From Wallacemonas rigidus (Eukaryota > Euglenozoa > Kinetoplastea > Trypanosomatida > Trypanosomatidae), in NCBI GenBank assembly GCA_030849045.1, contig JASAOL010000555.1, forward strand, positions 1 to 64,000: a stretch of 64,000 bases of DNA, in the 5' to 3' direction. Below, one piece after another: positions 9,180 to 19,309 of this stretch. The notes under the pieces are model-generated. The model made no database searches, had not been told where the DNA came from, and saw nothing but the letters and a program-made list of their open reading frames with translations. The first letter of the stretch is position 1. Each line of letters opens with the position of its first letter. A program made the translations under genes and the position numbers.

Positions 9180-10421
9180 TTAACGCGAAGGGCCGATACA
9201 TAGGTCCAGACCTGTGGACGGTACTGCCGATGTCTTTGTATTTGGGGGCTTCTGTTTCGCTTGCAGAGGTACTTTTGGTACCTTCGCAGGTCGAGTCTCA
9301 CCGCGCGCCGCCACAGAGGGAGAAAAGGACCCAAACGGTGCAGACGGTGCAGAGCCTGTTTTTTGTGTCGCTTGACGCGGAACAGCGGAGCCACGCGCGA
9401 GCTGCCCGCCGCGTGGGGCGTGCGCGGCGCCTGTGGGACCTGCACGACCCACGGTGGAGGTACGCCCGTCATTGCTACGCGTTCGTGTGCGATCGACGGA
9501 TGCAGTGGTAGTCACCGCCGTCGCCGTCGTCACGTTGGATGTCGCCGTGAGGCCCAGGACATCGACCGTCGTCGATTCGCCCATGATGGTGAGATCCGGG
9601 GCAGCGGGTGGTGGTGTGGCAGAGGTCGAGCGACACGTACTCGCCGTCCCTCCGGTGCCCAGACGGCCCTGACGTCTCAGCGCCCCTGTCTTGGTGCGGC
9701 TGCTGTTGCTGGCGGCGCGCGGAAAACCAGCGGGAGCGCTCGCGACGGAGCGGGTCGTTGTGTTGAGCGAGTCCAAGGAAGCGAAAGAGGCTCGACGCGA
9801 AGATGCAAAGGAACGTGAGCGCACCGCAGCGTTGAGCTCCTCGATGCGGTCCAGCCGCTGTCGTATTGTGTTCACCGCGCTATCCCACGAAGTGTGGGGT
9901 CTTGTCAAGTACTCCAGACACGCCTCCACCGGTACTTCGTCAAGGAAAGATTGGAATCGCACACCACGGTCGTCCTGGTCCTTGGCGCGCTTCCGTGAGG
10001 CACTACGCTTACTAGCTGTCGTCGTCGCGTTCGACGCGCGTGTGTCCGGACGAGACGGTGCGGAGCCCGCGCGTGCAGCGTCGGCATCCGACCGTGCAAC
10101 GGCAGGGTCTAGTGGTGGTGAAGGGGTCGGTGGTGATGGTGATGACGAGGCCACCGCCGTCGCTCGCTGCCGCACTGATGCGTCCACGTCGTCGCAGCCA
10201 TCGTCTGCATGCGGTCTGGCACCGTCAGCCGTCTCCTTCGGTGGAATGGGCTCCAGGATGCCTCGCCTCAGCTTCCGAAACGCATCAAGAGAGTTGTGCG
10301 TCAATGTGGGGTTCGCGCGGAGAGGAAGTGCACTCGTGCTCGTACCTGTGCGGAGGCCGCCCGCGCTACCAGTATCGGCTTGAGGGGCCCCGCTGCCCGA
10401 CTTGAGCGTCATCTTCTTCAT
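9180..10421 (-). CDS. Hypothetical Ser/Thr/Ala-rich protein
   Basis: This 413-residue protein of unknown family is mostly low complexity (Ser, Thr, Ala, Pro, Arg). Two parts look folded and may be conserved: residues about 42-60 (HNSLDAFRKLRRGILEPIP), and about 150-205, with VRFQSFLDEVPVEACLEYL running into the helix IRQRLDRIEELNAAVRSR. A Lys/Arg cluster just before the second block (ASKRSASRKRAKDQDDRG) could be a nuclear localisation or nucleic-acid contact, by inference only. No membrane segment or signal peptide was seen. It lies between Rictor and the RPGRIP1-like gene in the same leftward unit. Confidence 0.7.
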   Translation of the reverse strand: MKKMTLKSGSGAPQADTGSAGGLRTGTSTSALPLRANPTLTHNSLDAFRKLRRGILEPIPPKETADGARPHADDGCDDVDASVRQRATAVASSSPSPPTPSPPLDPAVARSDADAARAGSAPSRPDTRASNATTTASKRSASRKRAKDQDDRGVRFQSFLDEVPVEACLEYLTRPHTSWDSAVNTIRQRLDRIEELNAAVRSRSFASSRRASFASLDSLNTTTRSVASAPAGFPRAASNSSRTKTGALRRQGRLGTGGTASTCRSTSATPPPAAPDLTIMGESTTVDVLGLTATSNVTTATAVTTTASVDRTRTRSNDGRTSTVGRAGPTGAAHAPRGGQLARGSAVPRQATQKTGSAPSAPFGSFSPSVAARGETRPAKVPKVPLQAKQKPPNTKTSAVPSTGLDLCIGPSR

Positions 10422-11147
10422 CGCTTGTGTTGTTGAGCGTCAAGACGGTGAGAGCGAGCGAGTGTATGTGTGTGTCTGTGTGTGTGAACAAGTGAGGTGG
10501 GAGAAGAAAACAAAGTGTGTCGACTAAAGAGCGAACGCGTTGTGTGAGGAAAAAAGCAGGGAATAGCGCCGCGTCTCTGTCCTCCTACGCTGTCAGAAAA
10601 GAAAGGAGGGAAAGACCCAGAGAACTCTTGGTGAGGCTCCTCGCGGGCGAAAAGGGGAGAAAAGGTAAGACGATGAAGGGTAACGTGTGACCACAAGGAG
10701 AGGGGGGACACGTGATGGGTGTTGCGCTTGCGCGCGCGGCAGTGTGTCAGCGTACACGCACACGCCTGACAGGTCATAACATGGAGCCGCGAGAGATCAA
10801 GGGATGAACAAGCAAAAATAAGTACGCGTTTTGATTCTCTTCCTTCGTATCAAGTTAGATCACCTGCCGTGTTGAAAAGCACAGTGTCTCTTGGCTTTTA
10901 CTGTCGTGGTTGCCGTACCGAGCCCACGATATTTTAGTTTTCATTGTTATTTATGTTGTTGTTGGTGTTGTTTTGGCCTTGTAGCACGTGAAGAGACTTC
11001 TAGTTGTGTATCTAGGGAAAGTAAACAGTCGCACTTCGTCGCCTGCTATTGGGGAGAGGCCGACAGGCGCATGGGGAGGACCAAGACAAGAATGCGTGTC
11101 GGTCTGCTTCTTCTTGTTGTTGTTGCGCTTCCAACCTCATCCAGAAA
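10422..11147. other. Intergenic spacer
   Basis: TG repeats at about 10463-10487 and a GA-rich stretch near 10500-10700 (pyrimidine-rich in sense) precede the 9180-10421 gene. A TTG-rich stretch at 10945-10978 is in the 3' flank of the next gene. No gene seen. Confidence 0.6.
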
Positions 11148-14100
11148 TTAACGCATGTTCTGCCAATCCAGCTGCATCATCGCCTGCTCTATTGCATGGA
11201 CACTGGATGGCGTGGTCGCGCTGGCGAGTGCAGGAGCTACCGGACGCTCCGGTAGCGGTAGTACCATGCAAGGTGTCGTGGAGGTGTTTGGTGCGGCGCC
11301 GGAGAGGGTCGGTGGGTGAGCCGCATTGAGGCGCGAAGCGGTGGAAACGGCTGCCGGTGCCGACGACGGGGGAGTCGTATGGACAGGAGGCGCGTTGGCC
11401 GCACTGGTTATGCCGCTGGTGGTGGCCACGAAGGAGTCGAAAGGTGGCGGGGTGGTCTCAGCGGTCACGGACTGCGTAGACGCGACCAAAGTAACCACCA
11501 GGGCCGCGCCTGGCACGACCTCGTACGTGTCTCGGCGAAGCAGTGGCAGTCGGAATGTGTGGGGCGTGTTCACGTGCGCCAGCGCCTTGGTCCACTCGCA
11601 GATAGCAAGGGCGTAGATTGCGCCAGACACCGCCTGTGGGGCATCCTCGTTGACCAAAAAGAAGGTCAGAGGCTCACGCGTCAAATCCGCCAATTGGGAG
11701 ACGGAGGCGATGTTGAAGGCATTCTCTGCGTGCGTGTACTGTATTGTGTAGTGTGGTGTGGGTGGCGCCAGCAGCCGCACATCCTGCTGCGCGGCGGTCA
11801 GAACGTACAAGCATGATAACCGTGGTGGCGGTGCGGTGACGCCAGCCGCGCCAGGCAGCTCGACGCGCTCCACCGTGATTCGAATAGATCGAATGGTGTG
11901 CGTGGCAGTAAGCTGAGATGTGTGCACGTGCGTGAAGTGAGCGACCTCTGGCTCCACCGCACGGTAAGACGGGCCTGGCGGCGCAGGAGCAGCGTTGGTA
12001 GGATGCCTGTGCGCGGCTGATACAGGTGTCGATGGTGGTGGGGGTGCAGGCGCGCTCGTGCGTGTCGCACGCAATAAGGTACGATGCGGAGCATGGCGCC
12101 CACATTCCCACAAGGACGCGCTTGAGCCATTCACGACCGAGGACGCCGAGGACGCGTGCGAAGCACCTGAGGACGACCAGCCCCGCACAAGCACCTGCGC
12201 AGCATGCGAGGTGGGGTACAGCGCGAGACCCGACGCACGGTGGTGTCCAGAGGCGTGTGGACGTCGATGATGTGGTGTGGAGGAGCCTGTGCTGCTCGCA
12301 CTAGACAGCCACGCCTGTAGCTCCTCTCTCTTCGTTCGACGGTCTTTCTGCTTGGCGTTTGCGGGCGTCGACGGCACAGAGCCGCGCTGCAGTTGTTGTT
12401 GTTGTTGCTGATGCGAGGGCGAAGAACTATTGAGCGCGGTATTGGCACGTCGCACGGTGGTCAGTCCAAGGCCAGCGGACCCATCCTCCGCGTCCGCAAA
12501 CGCTTTTGCAACAAGCTGCTGGAAGTCGTCCGTGAACGCGGCACGCGCGGTAACCTGGAATTCCAGTGAGGCGAGGTGCTGGCCTTCCGGTGTGCGTAAG
12601 CACACGTGTCCTTTGTACGTCGGCCGCGGCGATTGACGTGTGTGCTCATCGAGTACAAGGTCGAGCAGGCTAACGCGGCCTTCTGCAACGGTCTCGTAGA
12701 GCCGTGCCGCCATCTTCTCGGAGCTCCCAGTGGTTGTGTGACCGCTGGAGGCGGACTTTTGCGAGCCCTCCCGCTTCGGCGCCGCCTCGTGCGTACTCGC
12801 TGCACACCGCGCGGCCTCCTCTTCCTCTTTTTGGATCTCCGCTTGCACCTCCTCGTCGCTGCGGACGCGGTGAAGCTGAACGATGAGGTCACGCGTCTGC
12901 AAGTAGTACAAGAGCAACGCGTCCATTCCAATGCAGAACGACGCGGTCGTATCAAAGAAGCCATTCAGGCCTGTGATGGTCGGTGTCACGACGGCTTCGT
13001 GTACGAGGAAGTCTGCCGAGCAGAAGAAGCGATCGAATAGCAAGGTGTTCGCCGGCAAGCCCGCACCCAGACCGGACGTGGAGGAGGCGACTATCGTTCC
13101 ATCGGCCTCGGTGATGTGAGGCTGAGCGGGTGCGGCGGTGGAGACCACCTGGCCCAGAAACAACTCGAGCACATTCTCAGTCGGTGCGAGGGCGTCGAGA
13201 GCGGCGCCGGGCGCCACCGGGTACCCACGCAAGGACTGCACCTGCGCCTCCAGGAACGTGACCCGGTCCAGTTGACGCTCGAGCAGACGCTGGCTCGCCG
13301 CTTGACGGGTGCCGAGTGCCTTGGTCTCGGCCACAAGATCCTGACGCTCGGCCTTGTACTTGTCCACCACCATCCCCACCTGTGACTGCAGCAGCTCATT
13401 CGAGGCGCGGAGTTGCTGCAGCTCCGCAAGGAGCATGAGGTTGGCCTCGTGTAGTTCACGCACCTGGTCGGCAGCATCACCGCTGTTTGTGCCGAGGGCA
13501 AGACCCCACAGTGCCTCCACCTCATCGAAGTCGTCTTCACCATGGTCATCACTACTGGGCTCATCACCGTCATCGACAGCCACATCAGTAGCACGCTTGG
13601 CCGCCGCCGCCTCCTTGTCGGACTCAACTGTTCCGTCCTGGTCTCGCCGCTCGTCGTCGTCCTCATCGCGCTTCGCGCTGGACAAGGGCACATCAGACCG
13701 GCTTGTTGTTTGTCCTTGCGCACGCTTCTTCGTCGCCGCACGTCCTTTGCCGGTGCGCTGCCGCTCGCGCGTGACCAGCTGGAGAAAAGGAGTGCGGTGC
13801 TGCTTTCCGAAAGCATTCCGTACATCTTCTGCGGAAAGATTCTGTGTGTCTATTGCATGGCCAGGCCACACGACATCCAGCTTGGCACGACACAGTTCAA
13901 GCTCCGCCTTGGCCGCGTTGAGGTGCGTATTGTACGTATCGCGCATAGCCTTGGCCTCCTCACACTCCTCGCGGCACCGAACGTGAGTCTGTGTACGCTC
14001 GGCAATGTCCTTGTAGAGGAGCTGCGCGACTTCCTCCCAGTGCGTAGCGGCCTCGCGCCAATCCTGCAGATCGGACCGCACCTCTTCGCGAGCCTGCTGG

Positions 14101-15440
14101 AGGGCGCCCTCGGTGATGTGGACAAAGTCCGACATGAGGCGCACATGTTCACACTCGTAATTGTCGCGCTCGTGCTTGACCCGCTGCAGCTGATTCTCTA
14201 GGGCCGCGATGCGATCCCGATCAAGTCCGGACAGTTGAATGTCGCGAGCGAGAGACAAGATACGCTTGCGTTCGTCCACAAGCTGGTGATTGAGGCTCTT
14301 CAGCTCAACAAGTAAGTTCTCATTGGTGTGCTTCTGCGAGGAGAGGGCTGACTCGGCCAACGCAAGCTTCGAACGAAGCGCCATCGCTTCGGCAGATTTC
14401 TCACGCGTCTCGTTCAAAAGTGTACGAACGTCGCGACTGAGCTGCTCGTTACTATCCGTGCCGACGACCAGACGACTACGTAGCTCTGTGATCTGTGCCT
14501 CAAGGCTGAAGCAAAGCTTCTCATGCTCACTCACATGCCGCTGAAGCGCCTTCTCGAGATCAGCGTTGGTGAGCTTGACGGAGGTCAGCTTCTGTGTGGC
14601 CAAGTCACGCTCGCGCACGAGGTGGTGCATTTGTTGGGTAGTGTCTTCCATTTTAGCCTGCATGTTTGCGACGAGTGTGCGCATCGCTGACAGCTCCTGC
14701 TGTTGCGATTGAATGGACGTCGTGGCCTCGGTGAGCTTGTTCCGCATCTCCTCGTTGGCGTGGTAGAGTGCGCTGGCGGCGACGTAGTTCTGGATGCTTC
14801 CCTCGGCTCCCCAAATCAGGGAAGGGTCGGGCAGCATCGACTCCGGGCCCCACATGGAAGCCTCGTTGATAGCCGCCGCACGCGCCGCATCCGGCTGCGC
14901 ACGCGATGGGATCGGCACGTAGGCACTCTCAGATGATCGGCTTCCACGGGGTCCTTGGGTGTCTGCGTAAAGGCGCGAACCCGGTTGTGGACCTGGCGGC
15001 GCCTCCGCCCATCGCGACGGCTCATTGTCGGTGTCATGAATAGCCTCGTCCGTTGGAGAAGGCAAGGTAACATCTCTACGCACAGATGCGCGCGCGGGTG
15101 ACTGTGCCTGTGCGCGACCGCTTGAGGAAGCACGCGATGGAGCGTTGGTGTGTCGCCCTAATGAGACGCGTGCACGTGAGGCGGAGGTGGAGCCCGGTGA
15201 TGTCGCGGTACCTAGTGGGCTGCCTAGCGAGGCGCGTGAGAAGCGACTACTGGTGCCCGCCGGCGGCGGCGGCGGCGGTGCGGCATCAGCACGCCGCGCA
15301 GCGACCTTCCAGCGCTTCAGCTCCTCATCTCTTTCGTTGAGTTGCTTCTGAAGCTGGCGATAGCGCTCCTCGAGAGTGTAAAAGGAGTCTTCCCAGTCGA
15401 GGCCAGGAGGTCGGGCTGATCGAGATGAGCGTGCAGTCAT
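11148..15440 (-). CDS. RPGRIP1/RPGRIP1L-like coiled-coil and C2 protein
   Basis: This 1430-residue protein has the architecture of the RPGRIP1L family, which builds the ciliary transition zone. It starts with LDWEDSFYTLEERYRQL, then a disordered Pro/Ser-rich part. A long coiled coil runs from about 215 to 530, an acidic stretch from about 570 to 640, and a second coil at about 660-740. A C2-like domain follows (about 755-990). Its blocks LLFDRFFCSADFLVHEAVVTP, SFCIGMDALLLYYLQTRDL and GRVSLLDLVLDEHTR mirror the family's first C2. A Ser/His-rich linker leads to a second C2-like domain (about 1180-1315; SIRITVERVELPG to PGAALVVTLVAS) resembling the C-terminal RPGR-binding C2. The likely role is anchoring transition-zone or basal-body components of the flagellum, which is inference from the family. 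An A11 run at 15557-15567 gives the sense T tract upstream of the start. Confidence 0.72.
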   Translation of the reverse strand: MTARSSRSARPPGLDWEDSFYTLEERYRQLQKQLNERDEELKRWKVAARRADAAPPPPPPAGTSSRFSRASLGSPLGTATSPGSTSASRARVSLGRHTNAPSRASSSGRAQAQSPARASVRRDVTLPSPTDEAIHDTDNEPSRWAEAPPGPQPGSRLYADTQGPRGSRSSESAYVPIPSRAQPDAARAAAINEASMWGPESMLPDPSLIWGAEGSIQNYVAASALYHANEEMRNKLTEATTSIQSQQQELSAMRTLVANMQAKMEDTTQQMHHLVRERDLATQKLTSVKLTNADLEKALQRHVSEHEKLCFSLEAQITELRSRLVVGTDSNEQLSRDVRTLLNETREKSAEAMALRSKLALAESALSSQKHTNENLLVELKSLNHQLVDERKRILSLARDIQLSGLDRDRIAALENQLQRVKHERDNYECEHVRLMSDFVHITEGALQQAREEVRSDLQDWREAATHWEEVAQLLYKDIAERTQTHVRCREECEEAKAMRDTYNTHLNAAKAELELCRAKLDVVWPGHAIDTQNLSAEDVRNAFGKQHRTPFLQLVTRERQRTGKGRAATKKRAQGQTTSRSDVPLSSAKRDEDDDERRDQDGTVESDKEAAAAKRATDVAVDDGDEPSSDDHGEDDFDEVEALWGLALGTNSGDAADQVRELHEANLMLLAELQQLRASNELLQSQVGMVVDKYKAERQDLVAETKALGTRQAASQRLLERQLDRVTFLEAQVQSLRGYPVAPGAALDALAPTENVLELFLGQVVSTAAPAQPHITEADGTIVASSTSGLGAGLPANTLLFDRFFCSADFLVHEAVVTPTITGLNGFFDTTASFCIGMDALLLYYLQTRDLIVQLHRVRSDEEVQAEIQKEEEEAARCAASTHEAAPKREGSQKSASSGHTTTGSSEKMAARLYETVAEGRVSLLDLVLDEHTRQSPRPTYKGHVCLRTPEGQHLASLEFQVTARAAFTDDFQQLVAKAFADAEDGSAGLGLTTVRRANTALNSSSPSHQQQQQQLQRGSVPSTPANAKQKDRRTKREELQAWLSSASSTGSSTPHHRRPHASGHHRASGLALYPTSHAAQVLVRGWSSSGASHASSASSVVNGSSASLWECGRHAPHRTLLRATRTSAPAPPPPSTPVSAAHRHPTNAAPAPPGPSYRAVEPEVAHFTHVHTSQLTATHTIRSIRITVERVELPGAAGVTAPPPRLSCLYVLTAAQQDVRLLAPPTPHYTIQYTHAENAFNIASVSQLADLTREPLTFFLVNEDAPQAVSGAIYALAICEWTKALAHVNTPHTFRLPLLRRDTYEVVPGAALVVTLVASTQSVTAETTPPPFDSFVATTSGITSAANAPPVHTTPPSSAPAAVSTASRLNAAHPPTLSGAAPNTSTTPCMVLPLPERPVAPALASATTPSSVHAIEQAMMQLDWQNMR

Positions 15441-16243
15441 GAGTCGTACAGTGTATCTCTAGGTATCAGTGCGTGCGTGCGCGTCTGCGTCTGTCTGTGT
15501 GAGTGAAGGTGATTTCACTCCGCGTGAATCGCAGCACGGCACAAAATGCAACGAAGAAAAAAAAAAAGGTGATATGTGTGGCTGGACTGTCTTGAGACTT
15601 TCACACCTCTTTGGTTGTGCAGAGAGGGAAGCACTCGCAGCACGTGATGAGTTGCAACAAGACCGTGTCGGCGGTGTGCCAGCTCACAAAAGCAGCTGTG
15701 GCGAGGTCAGCATAGAAAATGGGGAGAGAGAGAGGGGGGGAATAAATTGGAAGCATGATGGGAGTGTCTTGTTGAGTGGTCATCCTGGTGAGGCGCGGAG
15801 GAGTTGGAAAAAATATATATCTGGCGGCTGTCACGAAGGACTCCAGACACATCTTTTAGTGTTGGTGTCCACTGTGGACCCGCTCAAGTGAAGACAGACT
15901 GTCTGACGAGCTGTTCAGAACACCTGTATATATGTGTGTACATGTATGTGTGTGTGTGTGCGAACAGAGAGTCTCGCGCAGGTATTAAGACTGCTTCTGG
16001 TAGTCTTCTCTTTTTTTTTCCTTTGTGTAGATCGTTCATGTGCAGTTAAGTTCTGTGAAATGGCAAAGAAAGAAAAAAAACTAATAAAACCGGGTTTAGG
16101 AGCGCTGACGGAGGCGGAAGGTGCAGCCAAGCCCTGCGTTCTACACATCTTTGAGGACGTTTCTCTTCTAGAGAAGACACCAGCACGGGCTTCCTATGTC
16201 GCTGCTTTCATTCGCTTCTTTTATTGAATTTATTTATTCTCGG
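15441..16243. other. Intergenic spacer
   Basis: An A11 run lies at 15557-15567 (sense T tract for the RPGRIP1-like gene). A GA-rich stretch spans 15718-15745, a TG repeat 15948-15961, and a T/C run about 16008-16022. No gene seen. Confidence 0.6.
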
Positions 16244-18775
16244 TTAGAGGCTGCGGGTGAATTTCTCGCGCATCTGAGCGGAGACGCGATCACGATCAGA
16301 TCCCTTGCGCAGAACTTGTGATAGGCGACGGCGTGGTGGAAGCGGCTTCACAGCCTCATCATCCTCGTCACCGACGTCATCAGCGTGGCGGGGGCGTCCC
16401 TTGTCAGAGCGCTGTTTCTTCTTCGCTTGCGCCTTCTGGATCATGCCATCCCACTTTTTGTATCGCTTGTACTGAAGCTTCTCTTCATACTCCTGCTCAA
16501 TGGACTCATGTCGTGCCTGTAACTGAAGCTCTGCTTGTCGAACCACATCCTGCAGCGTAGACGGCAGCAGCTGTCGGTCGACAGACCACCGTTGCTGGGC
16601 GGCGCGGGATGGCAGCACCTGAAACTTGGAGTCGCTGAGCTCGCGGTAACGACCCATCTCTGCATTGCCAAAGCGACCCGTTGTGAGATTGAACTCATCC
16701 TCCCCATCGAACAAGGCCCAAGGAGGTAGTTCTTCAACAGCCTCTTCCATCTGCGCGCTGCGTGTCTCACTCTTTTCAAGTGGAGGCGTCTCCGTCGAGG
16801 ACGACGGCGCAGTGCGCGAGTCCTCACTGCTGCGTCTAGACACACAAGGGTCCTGTGAGGCGCCACTGAGCTGGTTGCCGTCGATTGCGCCGCCGTAGTC
16901 CTTGGGCATCTGATCGAGACCGAGAATGTGGCTCTGCGGGCTCTCATCGTCTGGTGGTAGCGTGAAGGTACGCGCGGAGGCCGCCAAGCCTGCAGCTGCC
17001 ATGACGTTGCGTTCGCGACGAAGCCGCTCGTTTGCCTTCTTCTCCTTCTTGTTTGCATCTTGACGCACACGCTTTAGCTGGAGATTGATCTCCTTGTTGT
17101 CCACGACCTGCAGGTTGTTGGTGCGCTGTGAAATGACTCGAAACGCCTCGAAATTCTCCAGTGTGCGGTGCATGCCCTCGTGCTCCTCCTGAAGACGCAC
17201 AGGAGGCGTCGGTTGTGCATGGGCGAGCACGGTGCCCGCCTCGTCACTTTGCAGGACTGCCTGTGGAATGAACGTTGTCGCGTGCCACTGAACAGCCTCC
17301 AGTAGCGACAGCGGGTCGCGGCGGCGCCAGCGGAGTTGAAACTGGTAGGCGTACCGCCGCAGCAAACTTTCAGGGAGCTCATCCAGCGCCTTGGTCTCGG
17401 CTCGCTGACGAACGAGCACCAGCTCGTGCTCGGAAAGCCGCACACGCTCCAGACGTTCCGTGTTGCGTGAGGTAGGTGGGCCAGCCTCAGGACGTGAGGG
17501 CTTTCGAATGATGCCCCATGGTGTGTGTAGAACCTCCGGTGCCACCTCCTCCTTCTCTTTTGTGTGCAGCGTACGGTCGCGTTCGTGGGTAGTGGGCGAA
17601 TCCGCCGCCATGCTCGGCGTCGACGGTGCTGTGCCATCCTGCCCCGTTGGCTCAGCGAGCCCGCTCATGCGCAGCTCTCGCAGATCGTTGCCGAGAATTT
17701 CCTCAACGGAGCGGAAGTAGTGTTGGCGACGGGCTAGCATATCGCGAATCGCGCGCTCACTCACTGTTGACAACACACGCTGAACGAGCTCCTCATGGGT
17801 GCCGTGTCGCAGCTGACGCTGAGCCGCGAGGTAAATGCGCAGCTCCTCTTCGTGCAGTTTCCGCAACGCCGCGCCAAGGTGCTCCGCGGCATCGCCGGCG
17901 GCTTTCAGTTGAGGTGCGCCGCGCAGAGTCTCGGCTAGGCGCGCTGTGTGCCACACATCCGTGGGGTTGCGAATGCGCATTGTCGAGATGGGAGAAGATG
18001 CTGTATTCGCATCAGAGCTGGTGCGAGTAGTCGTCGTCTGCGCGCCGTCGTTCTGACCGCGCCGCGCATCACCGCCGTCGCCCATCACTGCATCACGATC
18101 AGAGGGGTACGCACCTCCCACGGAACTATCAGTGCTGCCACTGCCGGTGTTGATGTTCTCTGACGACAAGCGGGCCATTGGTACGGCTGCTTCGCCACGC
18201 ATGTACTCGTCGAACTTGGCGATGCACTGTCGGTCCTCTTCCTTTTGCCGCGCCATCACGTCCTCGGCGAGTTCCTGTGGGAGCACCGCCATGGTTTCCT
18301 CGATCTTGGCCTGGATGTCGTCGCGGAGCCGGACACGGCTTTTGGACGTCGCATCCCGCAAGGCCACATACGTCTCTGGAAGTGGACGCACGTTCTGTTC
18401 TACCATGCGCGAGAAGAGCTTATAGGCCTGCCACTCCAATCCTGCACGACCCATCGTATCAATCAACGAGGTGTACATGAGCGCGTCCGGCTCGATGCCG
18501 CGACGAATCATCACGTTAAGCTGCAGAAGGGCATCGCGTGCAACCTCGTACGCCTCACCACGTGCGAGGTCCTGTGGCAGCTCAATGAAAGGGCTCTCGT
18601 GCACGTGTGCGGCCTGCACCCAGGTGGCGCTCACACCACACAGGCGTGCCTGCGCCCGCAAAGGCGTGCGACGGCGCATTGACGAAAGTCCGCGGAGAGC
18701 CACCACAGCCTCGAGCCGCATCACAGAGGCACCCGGGGCCGCCACACTCAGCAGTGCGCGTGGGGTCCTCTGCAT
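16244..18775 (-). CDS. Mitochondrial PPR protein
   Basis: This 843-residue protein begins with an Arg-rich, acid-free stretch typical of a mitochondrial targeting sequence (MQRTPRALLSVAAPGASVMR, then further Arg-rich residues to about 45). Residues about 70-145 form two pentatricopeptide-repeat helical pairs, clearest in GIEPDALMYTSLIDTMGRAG and WQAYKLFSRMVEQNVRPLPETY. The rest is charged and helical, with KKEKKANERLRRERN near 565-580 and a basic C-terminus. Many kinetoplastid PPR proteins are mitoribosome or RNA-processing factors (KRIPP type). The long charged tail would suit a mitoribosomal small-subunit component, but I cannot name the subunit. Neighbours include other mitochondrial translation genes. 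Confidence 0.75.
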   Translation of the reverse strand: MQRTPRALLSVAAPGASVMRLEAVVALRGLSSMRRRTPLRAQARLCGVSATWVQAAHVHESPFIELPQDLARGEAYEVARDALLQLNVMIRRGIEPDALMYTSLIDTMGRAGLEWQAYKLFSRMVEQNVRPLPETYVALRDATSKSRVRLRDDIQAKIEETMAVLPQELAEDVMARQKEEDRQCIAKFDEYMRGEAAVPMARLSSENINTGSGSTDSSVGGAYPSDRDAVMGDGGDARRGQNDGAQTTTTRTSSDANTASSPISTMRIRNPTDVWHTARLAETLRGAPQLKAAGDAAEHLGAALRKLHEEELRIYLAAQRQLRHGTHEELVQRVLSTVSERAIRDMLARRQHYFRSVEEILGNDLRELRMSGLAEPTGQDGTAPSTPSMAADSPTTHERDRTLHTKEKEEVAPEVLHTPWGIIRKPSRPEAGPPTSRNTERLERVRLSEHELVLVRQRAETKALDELPESLLRRYAYQFQLRWRRRDPLSLLEAVQWHATTFIPQAVLQSDEAGTVLAHAQPTPPVRLQEEHEGMHRTLENFEAFRVISQRTNNLQVVDNKEINLQLKRVRQDANKKEKKANERLRRERNVMAAAGLAASARTFTLPPDDESPQSHILGLDQMPKDYGGAIDGNQLSGASQDPCVSRRSSEDSRTAPSSSTETPPLEKSETRSAQMEEAVEELPPWALFDGEDEFNLTTGRFGNAEMGRYRELSDSKFQVLPSRAAQQRWSVDRQLLPSTLQDVVRQAELQLQARHESIEQEYEEKLQYKRYKKWDGMIQKAQAKKKQRSDKGRPRHADDVGDEDDEAVKPLPPRRRLSQVLRKGSDRDRVSAQMREKFTRSL

Positions 18776-19309
18776 CGCTAGTCAAAAAATTCTTTTTTGT
18801 TGTTGTTTTTATGTGTGTGTGTGTGTTTGAGCACAGAGAACGACAACAGAGAAGAAAGAGGCTCACAAGCAGCACCCATCCGAATAAAGTGCAGCTTGAT
18901 TCGGGGAAAACGATGAAGAGCAGAGGCGGAAAGGAGTAAAGGTGTGAGGAAGTGAAGAGAAGACAAGTTGCTTAAGCGTAGCGATTCGAATCGTGAGTTC
19001 TGTCAGAAAAGGCAACACACGTACTTTCTTTGTCAGCCCGCAGAGGTCATGCGCCGCTAGGGACCAATACGCGCTCTTCGGTCACGTGGGCTTCATTGGG
19101 CAGAAGCCGCACTTGAGAGAAGATGTGGTCCTTTTCTTTGTATCGTCACGCATCAAAAGTATGCACGCGCACCACTCGGGGCACCCGTGCGTCTGTCAAG
19201 GCAAGTGCGTTCGTGTTTCTATAACCCTTTTTCAGACAGCAAAGAGCAAGGGTCGTCCAGTGGTGCAGAGGCGCCTCTGGCCGGTACGTTGATCTATAGT
19301 CCACCCGCC
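18776..19309. other. Intergenic spacer
   Basis: Downstream of the PPR gene's start there are T and TTG runs (18787-18812), a TG repeat (18813-18828) and a purine-rich stretch (18838-18960), which is the sense pyrimidine tract. A palindrome GATTCGAATC at 18983-18992 was considered as a tRNA B box and rejected. No gene seen. Confidence 0.6.

Noticed and set aside
13091-13825. Second leftward frame of 244 codons within the RPGRIP1-like gene
   Set aside because: It overlaps the long frame on the same strand and reads Arg/Ser/Cys/Trp-rich, the typical look of an out-of-frame shadow.
18983-18992. GATTCGAATC as a tRNA B box
   Set aside because: It departs from the B-box consensus at both ends, and no A box or cloverleaf could be found at the right distance on either strand.
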